Source of the DNA: Adenophora triphylla var. japonica
Lineage: Eukaryota > Streptophyta > Magnoliopsida > Asterales > Campanulaceae
Length of the DNA stretch: 64,000 nucleotides
Direction: 5' to 3'
NCBI GenBank assembly: GCA_022495995.1
Contig: JAFEMH010000168.1
Location: forward strand, 434,001 to 498,000
The notes under the pieces were generated by a model. The model was not told where the DNA came from, did no database searches, and saw only the letters and a program-made list of their open reading frames with translations. A program made the translations under genes and the position numbers. Positions 33,723 through 44,553 of the stretch are shown here, one piece after another. Position 1 is the stretch's first letter. Every line of letters starts with the position of its first letter.

Positions 33723-34773
33723 TGTAGCGATGCGTGAATTTTCAACATCTCGGAGTCGCCACTTATTATTTATTTAGGAAAACAATAAGAAAAACCTTTT
33801 TGATTTAAAAGAGATTTGAGGGTTCGGGGGTTAAGTTATGGAATGGGAAGGTCGAGGAGCACCCATTCCACCCAATCCGAAGATCAGTCTTGCCAATTGA
33901 GTATTATCAATCTTTTCAATAAATAAGAACAAGAAAACCCTAATCAATTTCTTGATTAGGAATGTCGGATTGTATGCTTCGAGATCACCTTCATCGATTG
34001 AAGGGATTCTAGGCTAATCCTTTTGATGGGATGACACTACTCTAAAAGCCAATAGAGGGGTTGAGAAGAAGAATAAAAGTATAGGATTTTACCTAGTTTA
34101 GGGAGTATTTGATTTAGAACGTGGTTCTAAGATGTCTTCTTGGTCGAGAAGTGATTCGGGCAGAGTTTCGACTCAATATGAGAGTCAAATCTTGATGCGG
34201 ACAGAGCTTCGCCTCAATCCTTGATTCGGGCTTTGATGTTTATTAATCAACAAGGTTGATAAACAAACTTTGGGTGATTTTGGGGGGATTTTAGGGTGAT
34301 TTTATAGGAATCTTTCAGGGAGAGAAACCAACAAAATGTGTGTGTTGTGTTTTTTATCGTGGATCAGGGACCTTTGAAATACTGGAAGTCACCAAGTATT
34401 TATAGGGGTTTAAGAGGTAAAGGTGGAGAGGTAAACCACTCCTAGGAAGGTTTCAGAACTCAAATATGATTGGAGAACCGGATGGGATAAGATTTTATCA
34501 AGAAAAGAGATTGAAACGGAAAAGGAGAGTGATTCTGCACATCCTGTCGAGGGGTTGTCTCGCGCGAGACACGTATGTCTCGTGCGAGACAACTAGTCGG
34601 TTGACTATTTTGTCCTCTTCAGTTTATTTCGTTAGTCAGTTAAGTCCAAAACTAACGAGGTTAGTTAGAAACTTAACGAAACATGACGGAACTAATATGC
34701 TTTCATTAAAACACGAAAGAAAGATGAAGAGTAGTGTAATCATGAATTATTGGTTCAGAATGGGGTGTCTACA
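33723..34773 (-). repeat. 3' LTR of element X
   Basis: 1051 bp, minus start TGTAGACACCCCATTCTG at 34773, end ...CACGCATCGCTACA at 33723. TATA box CTATAAATA near 34406-34397. Palindromes GTCTCGCGCGAGAC (34557-34570) and GTCTCGTGCGAGAC (34577-34590) lie about 150 bp upstream. GGAGTCGCCA at 33752-33761 repeats the PBS start. Confidence 0.92.
34557..34590 (-). promoter_or_regulatory. Paired GTCTCGCGCGAGAC palindromes in X LTR
   Basis: One perfect 14-bp palindrome and one with a single mismatch, 6 bp apart. Related sequences occur inside X at about 35850 (CTCGTGCGAG), 57440-57475 (TCTCGCGTGAGAC) and 58619. The copy in the 5' LTR is at about 59647-59680. Confidence 0.75.
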
Positions 34774-34915
34774 GAGTCCCTCGGCGACAAGACTTATGGA
34801 AAAAGTCATGTCGTCGATAGAAAGACATCATTCTGAACATTGGGATGTTCGTGCCGCACAGCTACCTACGTATCTCTAAGAGAGAATCAGAGCAAACGTA
34901 GTTCGACTCCAAAAC
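34774..34915 (-). promoter_or_regulatory. Polypurine tract and stem motif next to X 3' LTR
   Basis: On the minus strand GTCGCCGAGGGACTC abuts the LTR, matching the GAGGGGCT-type tracts of Y and D, which would prime plus-strand synthesis. At 34861-34912 GCTACCTACGTATCTC ... CGTAGTTCGAC can form a CTACG/CGTAG stem, as in Y. Confidence 0.65.
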
Positions 34916-35059
34916 ACTAAAAAGGCTATTTTAGGTATTTTGAAAAGCATTTTTGAAAAGCAATTTTGAAAGAGAGAAAGGTAAGATCGTATTGAGCAAT
35001 CAAGGACTTGACCCAATTCTGATGATACCCGGTTTGTTGATGAAGTTGTTGAAGTTCGC

Positions 35060-35500
35060 CGCCCGAGGTTACTGACGTTGCCATTATTGCTGAGGTCACG
35101 GACTTGATTGTCGCTGCTGCCGTCGCAGACTTTGCTGATGCTGAGGTCACAGACTTGAAGTTTGATGCCGTCACAGACTTTGAAGTTGTTGCCGAGGTCA
35201 CGGACTTGAAGTTTGCTGCCGTCACAGACTTTGAAGTTGTTGCCGAGGTCACGGACTTGAAGTTTTCTGCCATCACAGACTTTGCTGGTGTTGCTGAGGT
35301 CACGGACTTGAAGTTTGCTGCCGTCACAGACTTTGCTGGTGTCGCCGAGGTCATGGGCTTGAAGTTTGCTGCCGTCACAGACTTTGCTGGTGTCGCCGAG
35401 GTCACGGGCTTGATGTTTGCTGCCATCACAGACTCTTGTTGTGGTTGCCGAGGTCACGGACTTTGAAGTTTGCTGCCGTCACAGACTTTGAAGTTTTCGG
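35060..35500. repeat. 51-bp minisatellite in X
   Basis: About eight imperfect copies of a 51-bp unit containing GCCGTCACAGACTTTG and GAGGTCACGGACTTGAAG. Since 51 is 17 codons, both strands stay open (17-residue repeats such as AAVTDFAGVAEVTDLKF on plus). I regard these frames as by-products of the repeat. Confidence 0.85.
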
Positions 35501-37448
35501 TTGAGGTGGAGGTTCTGTTGGCTCCTGTAATGCAAGGATATATGCATGATGGTCTCGGATGGACCAGAAATATTCTTACCTTTGTGTACATGTCACTACA
35601 TAAAGATTCCAAGTAGATTTTTTCAAATTTTAGTTGTTTAACTGGACTTACGTGATGGTGCTCACGTCTGTTCGTGTAAATGGCCGTTTGGTCATTTTAG
35701 TGGTGAGTTTATGTATGAGTATAGGGTATATGGAAATGTAGGGACATTTGTATGGATTTATATTTGAGATGGATGAACTATGTGAGTGAACTTGTGTTTG
35801 ACAAGTTGGGACCAAATCAGGTTTTGCAGAATCTGTTGCTAGTCAGTGAGGCTGTCTCGTGCGAGAGTATTGTAATGTTTTTTTCATTGTTGTAGAATTT
35901 TGATGAGTAACCTTGTGTGAACACATCTAGGCTTGTTGCGAATCTTCATTCTTAATTCTCCATTGAGTCGTGTCTTTAGGAGGCAAACAACTACGAATCT
36001 GTCGACTGTCGTAATGGCTTTATGTCCAAGGCCCTTTGATGTCTCAAGACCCAAGATGCTTGAAAGTGGTAGATGACTTTGTGAACAGGCTTGTGAGGCT
36101 GCTCTCTTGATTTGAAGATGATCGAAGAAGACTATCCTTGTTGATTTGATTTGAAGAGGGTTGAAGAAGGTTGAAGAATACTCTCTCTTTGTCCTTGATT
36201 TTTTTCTTAGTGACGCACCCTGGTTTTTGCCTAGACCGCCCTTTCGGGTTTTCAATCTAGCGGGCATCTCTTTTGCGTCTTTTATTTTTGTGCTCTAACT
36301 TTTGTCTAGGCCGCTCTTTATGAGTTTTCAACCTAGCGAGCCATTTTTTTTTTTTGAAAAGTATGTGTACTCGAAGAGGACTCAGAGGAGAGAACCTTAT
36401 TGAGGAGAGAGAGATGAGATCTCAAGTTAGTTGAGGAGAGACGGACTCTATTCTTTGGAAGGTAATCCAAACATTGATTCTTTGGGGAAGTGGACTCTTT
36501 AATGATGAGAGGGAGAAGCAAAGAGGAAAGCCCCTAATGCAGATTTGATTATTTTGAAGAGTTGAAGTAGAGATTGACTGGGGGAGGAAAGGTTAGGAAG
36601 CCCCAGTTTTGATGCTTGGATTTCAAGAGTGTGTATGAAAGTGGCTAACAGGAAGCCCCTAGACTCAACAAGAAACGTTACTTGGCTTAAGGATCTAGAA
36701 AAAAATTTCTACCTTTTAATGAATCGTGCATCATCTAGAAGTTTCTAAATAAGTTTGAGGAAAAAGCCAATCATTAGTATGACTTAAGGGTAAACATTTT
36801 TCTTGATACTGAAAGTCTTCTTCGCTTGTTGTACGAGGATGCTGAGTAATCTTCATTTCTTTTGTTGGTATCACTTGACTCTTCTTCTTTGTGGGAGAGT
36901 CCTTCATGTATTTGAATTTTCACCTTTGTTGTGGGGGTGATGAAAGCTTGAGAGTAGTTTTTTTTTTTTTGTACTCTCAAAGCTTTGAATTGAGTAGCCC
37001 CACTCTTCTTGGAATGATAGCAGCACCTTTGGCTTTCTTCTTTTGTTGACCTCTTTGACTTTCAGTAGGGGTAATGTTTAGCCCTTAAGCTTCCTAAGGA
37101 TAACTTTCTTCTTAAACTCGCTTAAAAGTCTCTATTTTTGCGACGATTTAGGGAATGGAGGATCCATTATTTTCTATGAATTAAATGATATTTATGAGGT
37201 AGAACAACCATAGGGAAAGTGTTTAGGAAAATAAAATTACTTTGATTAATTGAGAAATTTATGAACAGACTCGATAGTTTAGACAACACAAACTAGAGGA
37301 GGTGAGGAGTACTAGAAAGACAGAATGACTCTTCAAGTTCATACTTGGAAATTTAAAACCTAATCTACTTCTATCAAAGGAGAAAGGGAGAGGATAGTTG
37401 TAGCCCCAAAGTGGTAAGTGCAGATTCCTTCTCGGAGCTTCATCTTTT
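35501..37448 (-). other. Noncoding interior of X in the pol position
   Basis: No protease, RT, RNase H or integrase motif is seen in any frame. At 36228-36265 and 36308-36345 there are two copies of a CCTAGACCGCCCTTTCGGG-like motif; Y has it at 46998-47040 after integrase. A CTCGTGCGAG motif lies at about 35850. The rest is AT-rich. Confidence 0.6.
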
Positions 37449-38812
37449 TCATGGATTACGAGGGAGAGGATTGTTGATGACGTTGGGACGTTCTAGATCT
37501 CCATTGTCAAAGAGGTCTTGTATGATGTCCTTAAAGTGGTGGCAAGTGTTGGTGTTGTGACCGGTGAAGTTGTGGTACTTGCAGAATAAGTGATGAGCGT
37601 GATTAGGACCCATATCCTTAGGAGGACCACCTTCCCTTGGTTTGATCTTTTCATTCTGGACAAGCACATCGAAGAGTTTTCTTGACTGATTCCTTCAATT
37701 TCGTCATAGTGTCTCTTTTTCTTTTCGGGAGGAGGAACAGCAGAATACTTGCCAGTGTTGGGGCGGTTGAACGCAATAGCATTGACTGAAGCATCCTTAC
37801 TTGTGGTAGGCTTGTTGTAGCGGAAAGTACTTTCCTTCTTTTTGCTTTTTAGGAAGTCATCAATCCTAATTTCGGACTCGTGGAGTTCATTGAAACTAGG
37901 AAAGTAGTTGCCGGCGAGCTTCTCTTGAAATTCATCACGGAGGCATTGAAGGAAGATGTGGATTTGTTCTTTGAGAGTAGGCCTTTCGACAATTTCAGTG
38001 AGTTTGAGTCTCCATCTTCTAGCAAATTCAGCAAAAGACTCATTGTCTTGTTCTTTGGTTTATTCAAGATCCCTCCTAGTAGGGCGGTAGGTGGAGTTGT
38101 CTTCAAATTGCCTTTGGAAGACTAAATATGCAGACGACCAATCAAGCCTTGTAGTCGTAGGAAGAGACATGTACAAATCCCTTGCAGCACCCTTCAAGGT
38201 TTGAGGAAAGCATTGGACTAAGATTGTGTTATCAACGCCCATTGGAAGCATAGCCCAAGTGTAGATCTCAACATGAGCTCAAGGACAGGTAGTGCCATTG
38301 AACTTGGGAATGTCGGGTGTCTTGTACTTGCGAGGGAACTTGGTAATGGATTGTTGAAGAGCATCGGGATCAAATAGAATGAATGACCCTTTTGAAGTGT
38401 CAAGGGTTGCAAGTTTCTTCTCAAGGTAGTTCTTAGTAACATGGTCACCAAGTTTAGTAGTTTCACCACTGCCTTCTTTCTTGGTTTTAGCACCCTTGGA
38501 GGTATGTCCCTCATCATCGGAGGAGGATGAGGAAGAGGAGGAATCGGATTCTTCCTTTTTCTTGCTTGACTTCTTGGGCATCTTATTCTTTTTGGTGTAG
38601 GATTCCTCTTCATCGGAGGAGGACTCCACTTTCTGCTTTTGCTTTTTGCCTTTCTTAACTTTCAAATCGTTGAGTTCTTTCATGAGGGCAGCCATTTGAG
38701 CATTTTGCTCATCGATTTGCTTACTTTGTTCATCCAACATAAGCATGGCTTCGAGGAGTTGGGCCTTAGTATCGTTGATTTCGGCCTCGGTGGTAGGAGG
38801 AGAAGCAGACAT
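37449..38812 (-). pseudogene. Gag of element X (capsid-type region and zinc finger), decayed
   Basis: Starts at ATG 38812 (MSASPPTTEAEINDTKAQLL), with a predicted coiled coil (LDEQSKQIDEQNAQMAALMK), a Lys/Ser-rich acidic stretch (38680-38480), and YKTPDIPKFNGTT. The capsid-type core follows: AMLPMGVDNTILVQCFPQTL, KGAARDLYMSLPTT, and AEFARRWRLKLTEIVERPTL. At the end, after a frameshift, is the zinc finger HLFCKYHNFTGHNTNTCHHF (C-x2-H-x4-H-x4-C type, about 37580). In-frame stops at about 38280 (TGA in an Arg position) and 38060 fit C-to-T changes. Gag would form the particle. Y is inserted 80 bp upstream of the start. Confidence 0.83.
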
Positions 38813-38891
38813 CGTGTTGAGCTTTGGCGAAAAACCTAGACGTGTAGCAACCATGTTAAACCATGATCGAGTTCCAACAAGTCGGCTGAAT

Positions 38892-38896
38892 AGGGT
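38892..38896. other. Target-site duplication of Y, left copy (AGGGT)
   Basis: AGGGT immediately left of the Y 3' LTR, repeated at 57375-57379 after the Y 5' LTR. Confidence 0.9.
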
Positions 38897-39589
38897 TGTG
38901 AATGTGTGCCCCAAATTTTGTGTATTGGAAATTCACGCTAGTTTGAAGACATCCGGTTTAATTTGAAAAACGGAGTCGCCACGCCATTTTGATTACCTTA
39001 AAACTTTGAAAAAAAGGTTTTATGGGTTCGGAGGTTAAGTTACCCCTTGGGAAGAACGGATCGTCGTTCACCCAAGGTGCCTTGCCGGAGCAAGTCTCCC
39101 AAGAGTTCATTAATTGTGCTTGCTTGCGTGCTTTCGTGTGTGCATGTGTTTGAAAATAAAGGGGGGGGGGAATGTCCCAAGTTGTCTTCCGGACGTACAA
39201 ACCATTTATTGGTTGTCGCTCGGGATTTCTTGGATTTTATGTATTCGGGATTTTGATCCCGTCCTCATCTTGGACTTGTGATCATTGCATTTTTAACCTC
39301 GGGACTTGCATGATCGAGAGAATGACTCCCTTTTATAGTCACAAAATGAGGTTCTTTAGGAAAGAATGTCCTTAGCCCATCAATCCTACACTTTAAGACA
39401 GTCGAGCTCATATAGATGCTTCATACTCGTCTTAAGTGATAATCGGAGATATAGGGTTCAAGGTTGTCCCTTTCTAAAGAAATTATGAAACCTTTTATGG
39501 AAGGAACGATGTAAAGATAGGATCTTTTACACCGGTCCGTTCCAAGGTTGCTAATGGGGACATGGGGGAATGCATGTAAAAATGACATT

Positions 39590-39990
39590 TTTAGTGAAAA
39601 GATGACATTTTGGGTTGCAAAGGATGCATTTGATTTAAAGAAGTGATCTTTATTTGCAAAGGATGCATAAAGACATGATTTTTATGCAAAGGATGCATGT
39701 TTATGAAGAAATTGGGATTCAAATATGCAAGGGATGCATAAAGATTATATTTTTAAGAAGCAAGGGATGCTAATTTAGGATAAAGATATGATCTTTAATG
39801 CAAAGGATGCTTGAAAAAGGATTTCATGTGCAAAGGATGCATTTTTATCATAAAGATTGGATTTTTATATGCAAAGGATGCATGAAGGTGGCATTTTTAT
39901 GTAAAAATAGGGTTTTTAGGTGCAAAGGATGCACCTTTGATTCAAAAGATTACATCTTTAATGGCAAGGGATGCCTAATGCATGTAAAAG
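39590..39990 (-). repeat. GCAAAGGATGCAT repeats in Y LTR
   Basis: Irregular repeats, about 30-40 bp apart, of GCAAAGGATGCAT followed by an A/T-rich spacer, in the transcribed part of the LTR. The same array is at about 56340-56740 in the 5' LTR. A single relative (GCAAAGGATGC) sits in intron 1 of Y PMD-C near 42580. Confidence 0.8.
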
Positions 39991-40345
39991 GGGGAAAGGG
40001 GGTATAAAGATATGATCTTTAACTATGAATGACAAGTCCCAAGCAAAGATAATAACAATATATGAAATGCAATGAGCAATTAAATCATATAGAGCAATTA
40101 GGATGCAATTTTAGGGAGTGAGAGGTTACCAATGGTGGCCTCTTCTTCTTTGGGTAGAGTTAGGTGGAAGGACCAACTTTTAGATCTTCAAGGGGGAGGG
40201 TGGAGGCTTCTTGGCACCCTTTTGGCTTCCTAACTTCGCAGCATTTGCTTGAGTATAGTGTATTGTGTAGTGGTTGATGATCTTGTGTCTATGAAATGGG
40301 TAGAGGAGGGCTCTATTTATAGGCGTACTGAAAATAGCTAATGAG

Positions 40346-40386
40346 GCCGTGCGGCTGGAGGTCCTTGGCTAATGCAGCCGTGCGGC
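40346..40386 (-). promoter_or_regulatory. Two GCCGTGCGGC palindromes upstream of Y LTR TATA box
   Basis: At 40346-40355 (in AATGAGGCCGTGCGGCT) and 40377-40386 (in ATGCAGCCGTGCGGCAT). The nearer lies 23 bp upstream of the TATA box at 40313-40322. Both are preserved in the 5' LTR at 57095-57104 and 57126-57135. Confidence 0.8.
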
Positions 40387-40625
40387 ATTATCCCTTGTGA
40401 CTCAGCATGTTTCTAGAATCATGCAAGGTGGCAAATTCTAGAACATTTCCTAATTAAGAAAAACGTGTTTCTTAATTAGGAAGCTTCCCCTTCAGCCCTT
40501 AATTGTTTTGGAACAGTTCCGGAATATTTCCGGAAAACTAGGAAGGTCCGGGGAATTACCGGGAAACTTACCGAAATTGTCAGGAAATTTAACCGGAAGG
40601 CATGAGCCAGATTTGGGTACTTACA

Positions 40626-41090
40626 GAAGCCCCTCGGCAACGTCACTTGCAGGGCAAGTGGGGTTGTCGATAGAAAAGGATCCGATCTGGCGAATGCCGA
40701 GACGGATTGAGAGACCGAGGTGGTCGAGTGGCTAAACCTCTAGAAGGCTACCTACGTATCCCGAGTGGGAATCAAGCCAGGCCGTGGTTCGGAATAGGGT
40801 CCGCTGAGGAATGGGGAAGAGAAACTGGTCTCTTGCTGGGGAAGTAGAAGAGAAAATGACCTAAGAGGTCAAGCAATTAATCCTACTGGGGATATGCTAG
40901 AAGTGACCGATGTGGTCGGATATCTAGACCTCTATGAGGGGTTACTTCATCACTGATGAGTGACGAAGGAACAGGGTAACCAAAGTGGTCGGATGGCTGG
41001 ACCTTTTTATGAAAGGCTACCTACGTATCCCATAGGAATCAAGCCTTGATCATAGTTCAAGCATCACTAGATAGTTAGGAACGATGTCTA
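40626..41090 (-). promoter_or_regulatory. Polypurine tract and two stem motifs next to Y 3' LTR
   Basis: On the minus strand GTGACGTTGCCGAGGGGCTTC abuts the LTR. GGCTACCTACGTATCCC ... GTGGTTCGG (40744-40795) and a second copy (41018-41065) are the CTACG-type motif found near the 3' LTR of X. No gene seen in this stretch. Confidence 0.6.
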
Positions 41091-41149
41091 GGATCCTTGA
41101 GGTTTTGACAATTAATGGAGGTTGTCACCTGATTGACAATTAATGGAGG

Positions 41150-41580
41150 TTGTCACCTGAAGAAACTAGAGCTTACGTCACTATCTGTGATAGAGGTAGC
41201 TGAAGTTGAGAAAACTGAAGCATACTTCACTATCGAGGAGATAGAGGTAGCTAAAGTTGAGAAAACTAAAGCATACTTCACTATCGAGGAGATAGAGGTA
41301 GCTTAAGTTTAGAAGAACTTGAGCGTACGTCACTATCTGTGATAGAGGTAGCTGAAGTTTAGAAGAACTTGAGCATACTTCACTATTCGTGATAGAGGTA
41401 GCTTAAGTTTAGAAGAACTTGAGCGTACGTCACTATCTGTGATAGAGGTAGCTGAAGTTTGGGATAACTTGAGCATACTTCACTATTCGGGATAGAGGTA
41501 GCTTAAGTTTAGAAGAACTTGAGCATACTTCACTATTCGTGATAAAGGTAGCTTAAGTTTAGAGTTCTGACAATTCGGAG
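41150..41580. repeat. 50-bp tandem repeats near the Y 3' LTR
   Basis: About eight copies of a 50-bp unit containing GCTTAAGTTTAGAAGAACTT and CACTATCTGTGATAGAGGTA. It occupies the same place as the 51-bp array of X and the arrays of D near the 3' LTR, but the sequence differs. Confidence 0.85.
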
Positions 41581-41766
41581 GTTGTCACCTAGCGTTATCC
41601 CGTTATAACGGAATTAACGGAGGTGACTGGGAAGAAAGCTTAATTGCTTAGGCGATAAGGGATATCTTCTGAAAAGGGTGTTATCTTAGTTAAAGGATAA
41701 CGGGAATTGTAGGCCCAAGTGGAAAGTCCAGGGGCAAAATTGTAATTTCTGCTCAGAGCGAATGAG

Positions 41767-41837
41767 GCCGCCCGGCATGAGAGGGAGGAAAAAGAAGCCG
41801 TACGGCTAAAAGATTAATTTTTCCAGATTATTTAAAA
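41767..41837 (+). promoter_or_regulatory. Promoter of Y PMD-C with two LTR-type palindromes
   Basis: GCCGCCCGGC at 41767-41776 within AATGAGGCCGCCCGGC (the same AATGAGGCCG start as in the LTR) and the perfect palindrome AGCCGTACGGCT at 41796-41807. TATA-like TTATTTAAAA lies at 41828-41837, 20 bp downstream, and the ATG is at 41951 after a GAGAGAGAGA-rich leader also seen in A and D. Confidence 0.65.
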
Positions 41838-41950
41838 TCTGATTTGAACGAGCATTTGGCATTGTTGCCGCCCAAGAACACGCCGAGGAAGAGAGAGAGA
41901 GGAGAGAAAATTCGAAAATTCTTCAATTCCCTTGCTTCCTTTGGTCAAGA

Positions 41951-44553
41951 ATGGATCTGGAGGGTAATCCTATGCCGAGACAAGCTAGAAGAAACATCTC
42001 CGCGGCCGCTCAAAGGAGGAGGAAGGAACTCGTTCGAACGGAGAGGAAGTACGACTTTCTTACGCCTCCATCGGAGCTCTATCCGGGGAGAAGAGAGCAC
42101 AAATCGACGAACCCGCGATCGGTTGGGGTAAGCATTCTTATTTGGCTCAATTCCGTCGATTTTGATTGAGTATTGATTGATTTAGGGCTTGACCCGAATT
42201 TTAAGAATTTTCTAGGATTTTCCTAGGATTTTGGATGATTTTGAGACATTGATGAATAACCTATGAGGCTAAGAACATGCATGTGCAATTTATTTGACAA
42301 AAATAATGGGAATGACCCACTTTTTTCTCGAAAGTAAAGTAAGAATGATAATTGTGTAAAGTGAGACGAAGCCCTTGCATGTGCTAGAACTAGGTCAAAA
42401 TTTTGATTATCAATGAGAAAACAGGATTTTGGAAGATGAAAAGGATTCATGCATGCCACTTTGTTGAAAAATAATGCTTATGTGCAAAGATTTTTGAAAA
42501 TTGTGATTTTGTGCTTTAGGAAAGCAATATGATTTGACATGACGTGTTTCAAGTGATGAAAGACGCTTTTTTGATGCAAAGGATGCTAGAAAGATTTTAT
42601 GAATGATTTTCTTTTGAAAACATGTGCACTTTTTGAATATATGCATGGTTTTGAAAATGATGAAGGACTGACACATTTCTTTATTGTGTTCTTCCTACAG
42701 GAGAACAAATCCAGGGGACCTTCTGAGATAGCAGTCAGGCTTTGGCAGAGGATGCCAAATTTTGAGAAAGACGGGGTGAATCCCAAGGAGTTGGTGAGAG
42801 CTACCGGCCTAGATCTTTTCATTGAGGCTATCGGCAGGGGGATTCATATCACTTCTAAGAGCAAGGGCTTGGTCCAGGCCCTTTCAGAGTTTTGGTGGGA
42901 CACCACTCATAGCTTCCATCTGAGCTGGGGAGAGTTGATGGTGACTCCCGCTGATTTCACAGCTATCACTGGCCTACAGTTCACTGGGAGGCCTGTGACT
43001 TGGAGGGACCACATCACAATGAGGAATTTAACTGTTGGGTTTGAGTTGATTCCCAAGGGGCTATGGATGGAGACGCGGAACATCGAGGTGGCAGTCCAGA
43101 ACTGCATACGGGACTTTGCCGTTAGTGAGGTGACTGCCCACCAGCTTGCTAGAGCTTTTGTGTGGTTGATGCTGTCGGTCACTATCTTCGCAAATTCTGG
43201 GACTCTGGCCATGACTTGCCTTCTCGACTCTTTGGAGGATGTAGATGGGATAGGGACGGTCTCTTGGGGAGAGGCCGGATTGGCGGAGCTCTACTTCTCT
43301 CTGGACATGTACAGCCGGAACAAAGGTGCTTCTATGGATTGCTTTTCATTTGCTCTTGAGGTAGTCCCTCTTTCTTTTCTCTTTCTTTTCCTGTCTTGAG
43401 ACTTTTATGAGAGAGAAATGACCTTTTTGATGTTTTGAACATGCAGGTCTGGTTCTGTGAGGTGATCGGGTTCTTTCATTGGAACCAACAGAGCGATATC
43501 ACCATCTTTCCCGCTATGGTTCGCTGGAGAGGAGATGCGAGAGATAAGTTCACGGGGAAGACCTGGATAACCTTTGACTATAAGATGGTGAGGTCGGTCA
43601 TCAACAGGGATGGACATGACGGAGTGGACTTCTACCCGTGGGGCAGGTATCAGGAGATTTTGCTAGGAGAGGCCATTGAGGCGACGAGGCAGAGGAGATG
43701 GCTGACTGGGCTGACATGTGATGTCATCTATTTGGGGGAAAGATTTTCTAGGCAGCATGGCCATGTCCCTTCATTGGATGCCATTACTCCCCATGATCCT
43801 CCAGCACGGATGCTACAGCCCAGGGATTGGCAGGCAGATGAGATCGCTAGATATCAGGCAGGCGTGGCCGCCGAGGAGTACTTTGATATGGATACCCCCT
43901 ACGCTGTGTTTGTGGAGCAGCGCCTGAGGACGCCACAGAAGCTGATGAAGCTGGCGGTCACTCAGAGATATGGGGAGGACGAGCCTTCTGACCCGCCGAT
44001 CCCTCCTGCGCATATTTCATACGTGGTCCACGGATTTCCGAGGAGGATGAGGATACCTGTCCCCGACACCAGGGAGCCCCAGTATACCCTGCCGCCTGAC
44101 AGCACTGTAAGTATACTTTTAGGGTCTTTCCCTTTTTCAGCTTTCTTTGCTTTTTGCAATTCTGAGATTTTTCTGAGATTTTTCTCCTCTTTTTCTCAGG
44201 TTCCAGCTCGCACTTATGACAGACTGGTTAGGCAGAATAGGGGCTGGAAAGACATGTGCCGGTCCCTTCTGAGGAAGCTGGCCTGCACTTCAAAGGCGGC
44301 AGCGGACGCACAGGAGCCCGGGCGCAAGAGAAGGCATGTCGGGGGCACAGCGTCTACCTCATCGGCCTCGGAGTACTCTTCCAGTGCCATGCCTCGGGGA
44401 CGGGGACCCAATGCTGACATTCTGGAGCAGCTGGCTGAGTATGGGCACGATAATGTCCATCTGTCTGATGTGAGCGATCGGGAGGACTTGATGAGGGAGG
44501 CTAGCGTCTACGAGCTGAGCAGCGATGAAGAAGAAGAAGAATTGGAGGCCTAG
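41951..44553 (+). CDS. Intact four-exon plant-mobile-domain (PMD-C) gene of element Y, antisense to pol
   Basis: Exons 41951-42127, 42701-43360, 43447-44106 and 44200-44553; introns GTAAGC...CCTACAG, GTAGTC...ATGCAG and GTAAGT...TTCTCAG, all phase 0. The product would be 616 residues. Residues 1-59 are Arg-rich. A plant mobile domain spans roughly 85-400, with SEFWWDTTHSFHLSWGEL (about 121-138), TPADFTAITGLQF and GEAGLAELYFSLDMYSRN. Exon 3 starts VWFCEVIGFFHW. The C-terminus is Ser-rich then acidic (SSDEEEEELEA). Plant mobile domains occur in MAIN/MAIL1-type nuclear proteins needed for silencing and genome stability, and in transposons. That this protein acts on element expression is inference. 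It is the only fully intact gene I see in Y. Confidence 0.87.

Larger units (their letters stand above)
38897..40625 (-). repeat. 3' LTR of element Y
   Basis: 1729 bp, minus start TGTAAGTACCCAAATCTGGC at 40625, end ...GGGGCACACATTCACA at 38897. TATA box CTATAAATAG at 40322-40313. GCCGTGCGGC palindromes at 40346-40355 and 40377-40386. GGAGTCGCCA at 38972-38981 repeats the PBS start. From about 39600 to 39990 there are a dozen or so GCAAAGGATGCAT repeats. Confidence 0.94.

Noticed and set aside
34876..35466. Long open frames on both strands (120-193 codons)
   Set aside because: They come from the 51-bp repeat, whose unit is a multiple of three; no start context, domain or conservation in other elements.
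39590..39990. CRISPR-like repeat-spacer array
   Set aside because: Plant sequence; repeats are irregular, inside an LTR, and present identically in the other LTR.
41951..44553. Host PMD gene that elements happened to insert around
   Set aside because: The same gene occurs at the same place and orientation in A and D, and it lies between the two LTRs of Y.
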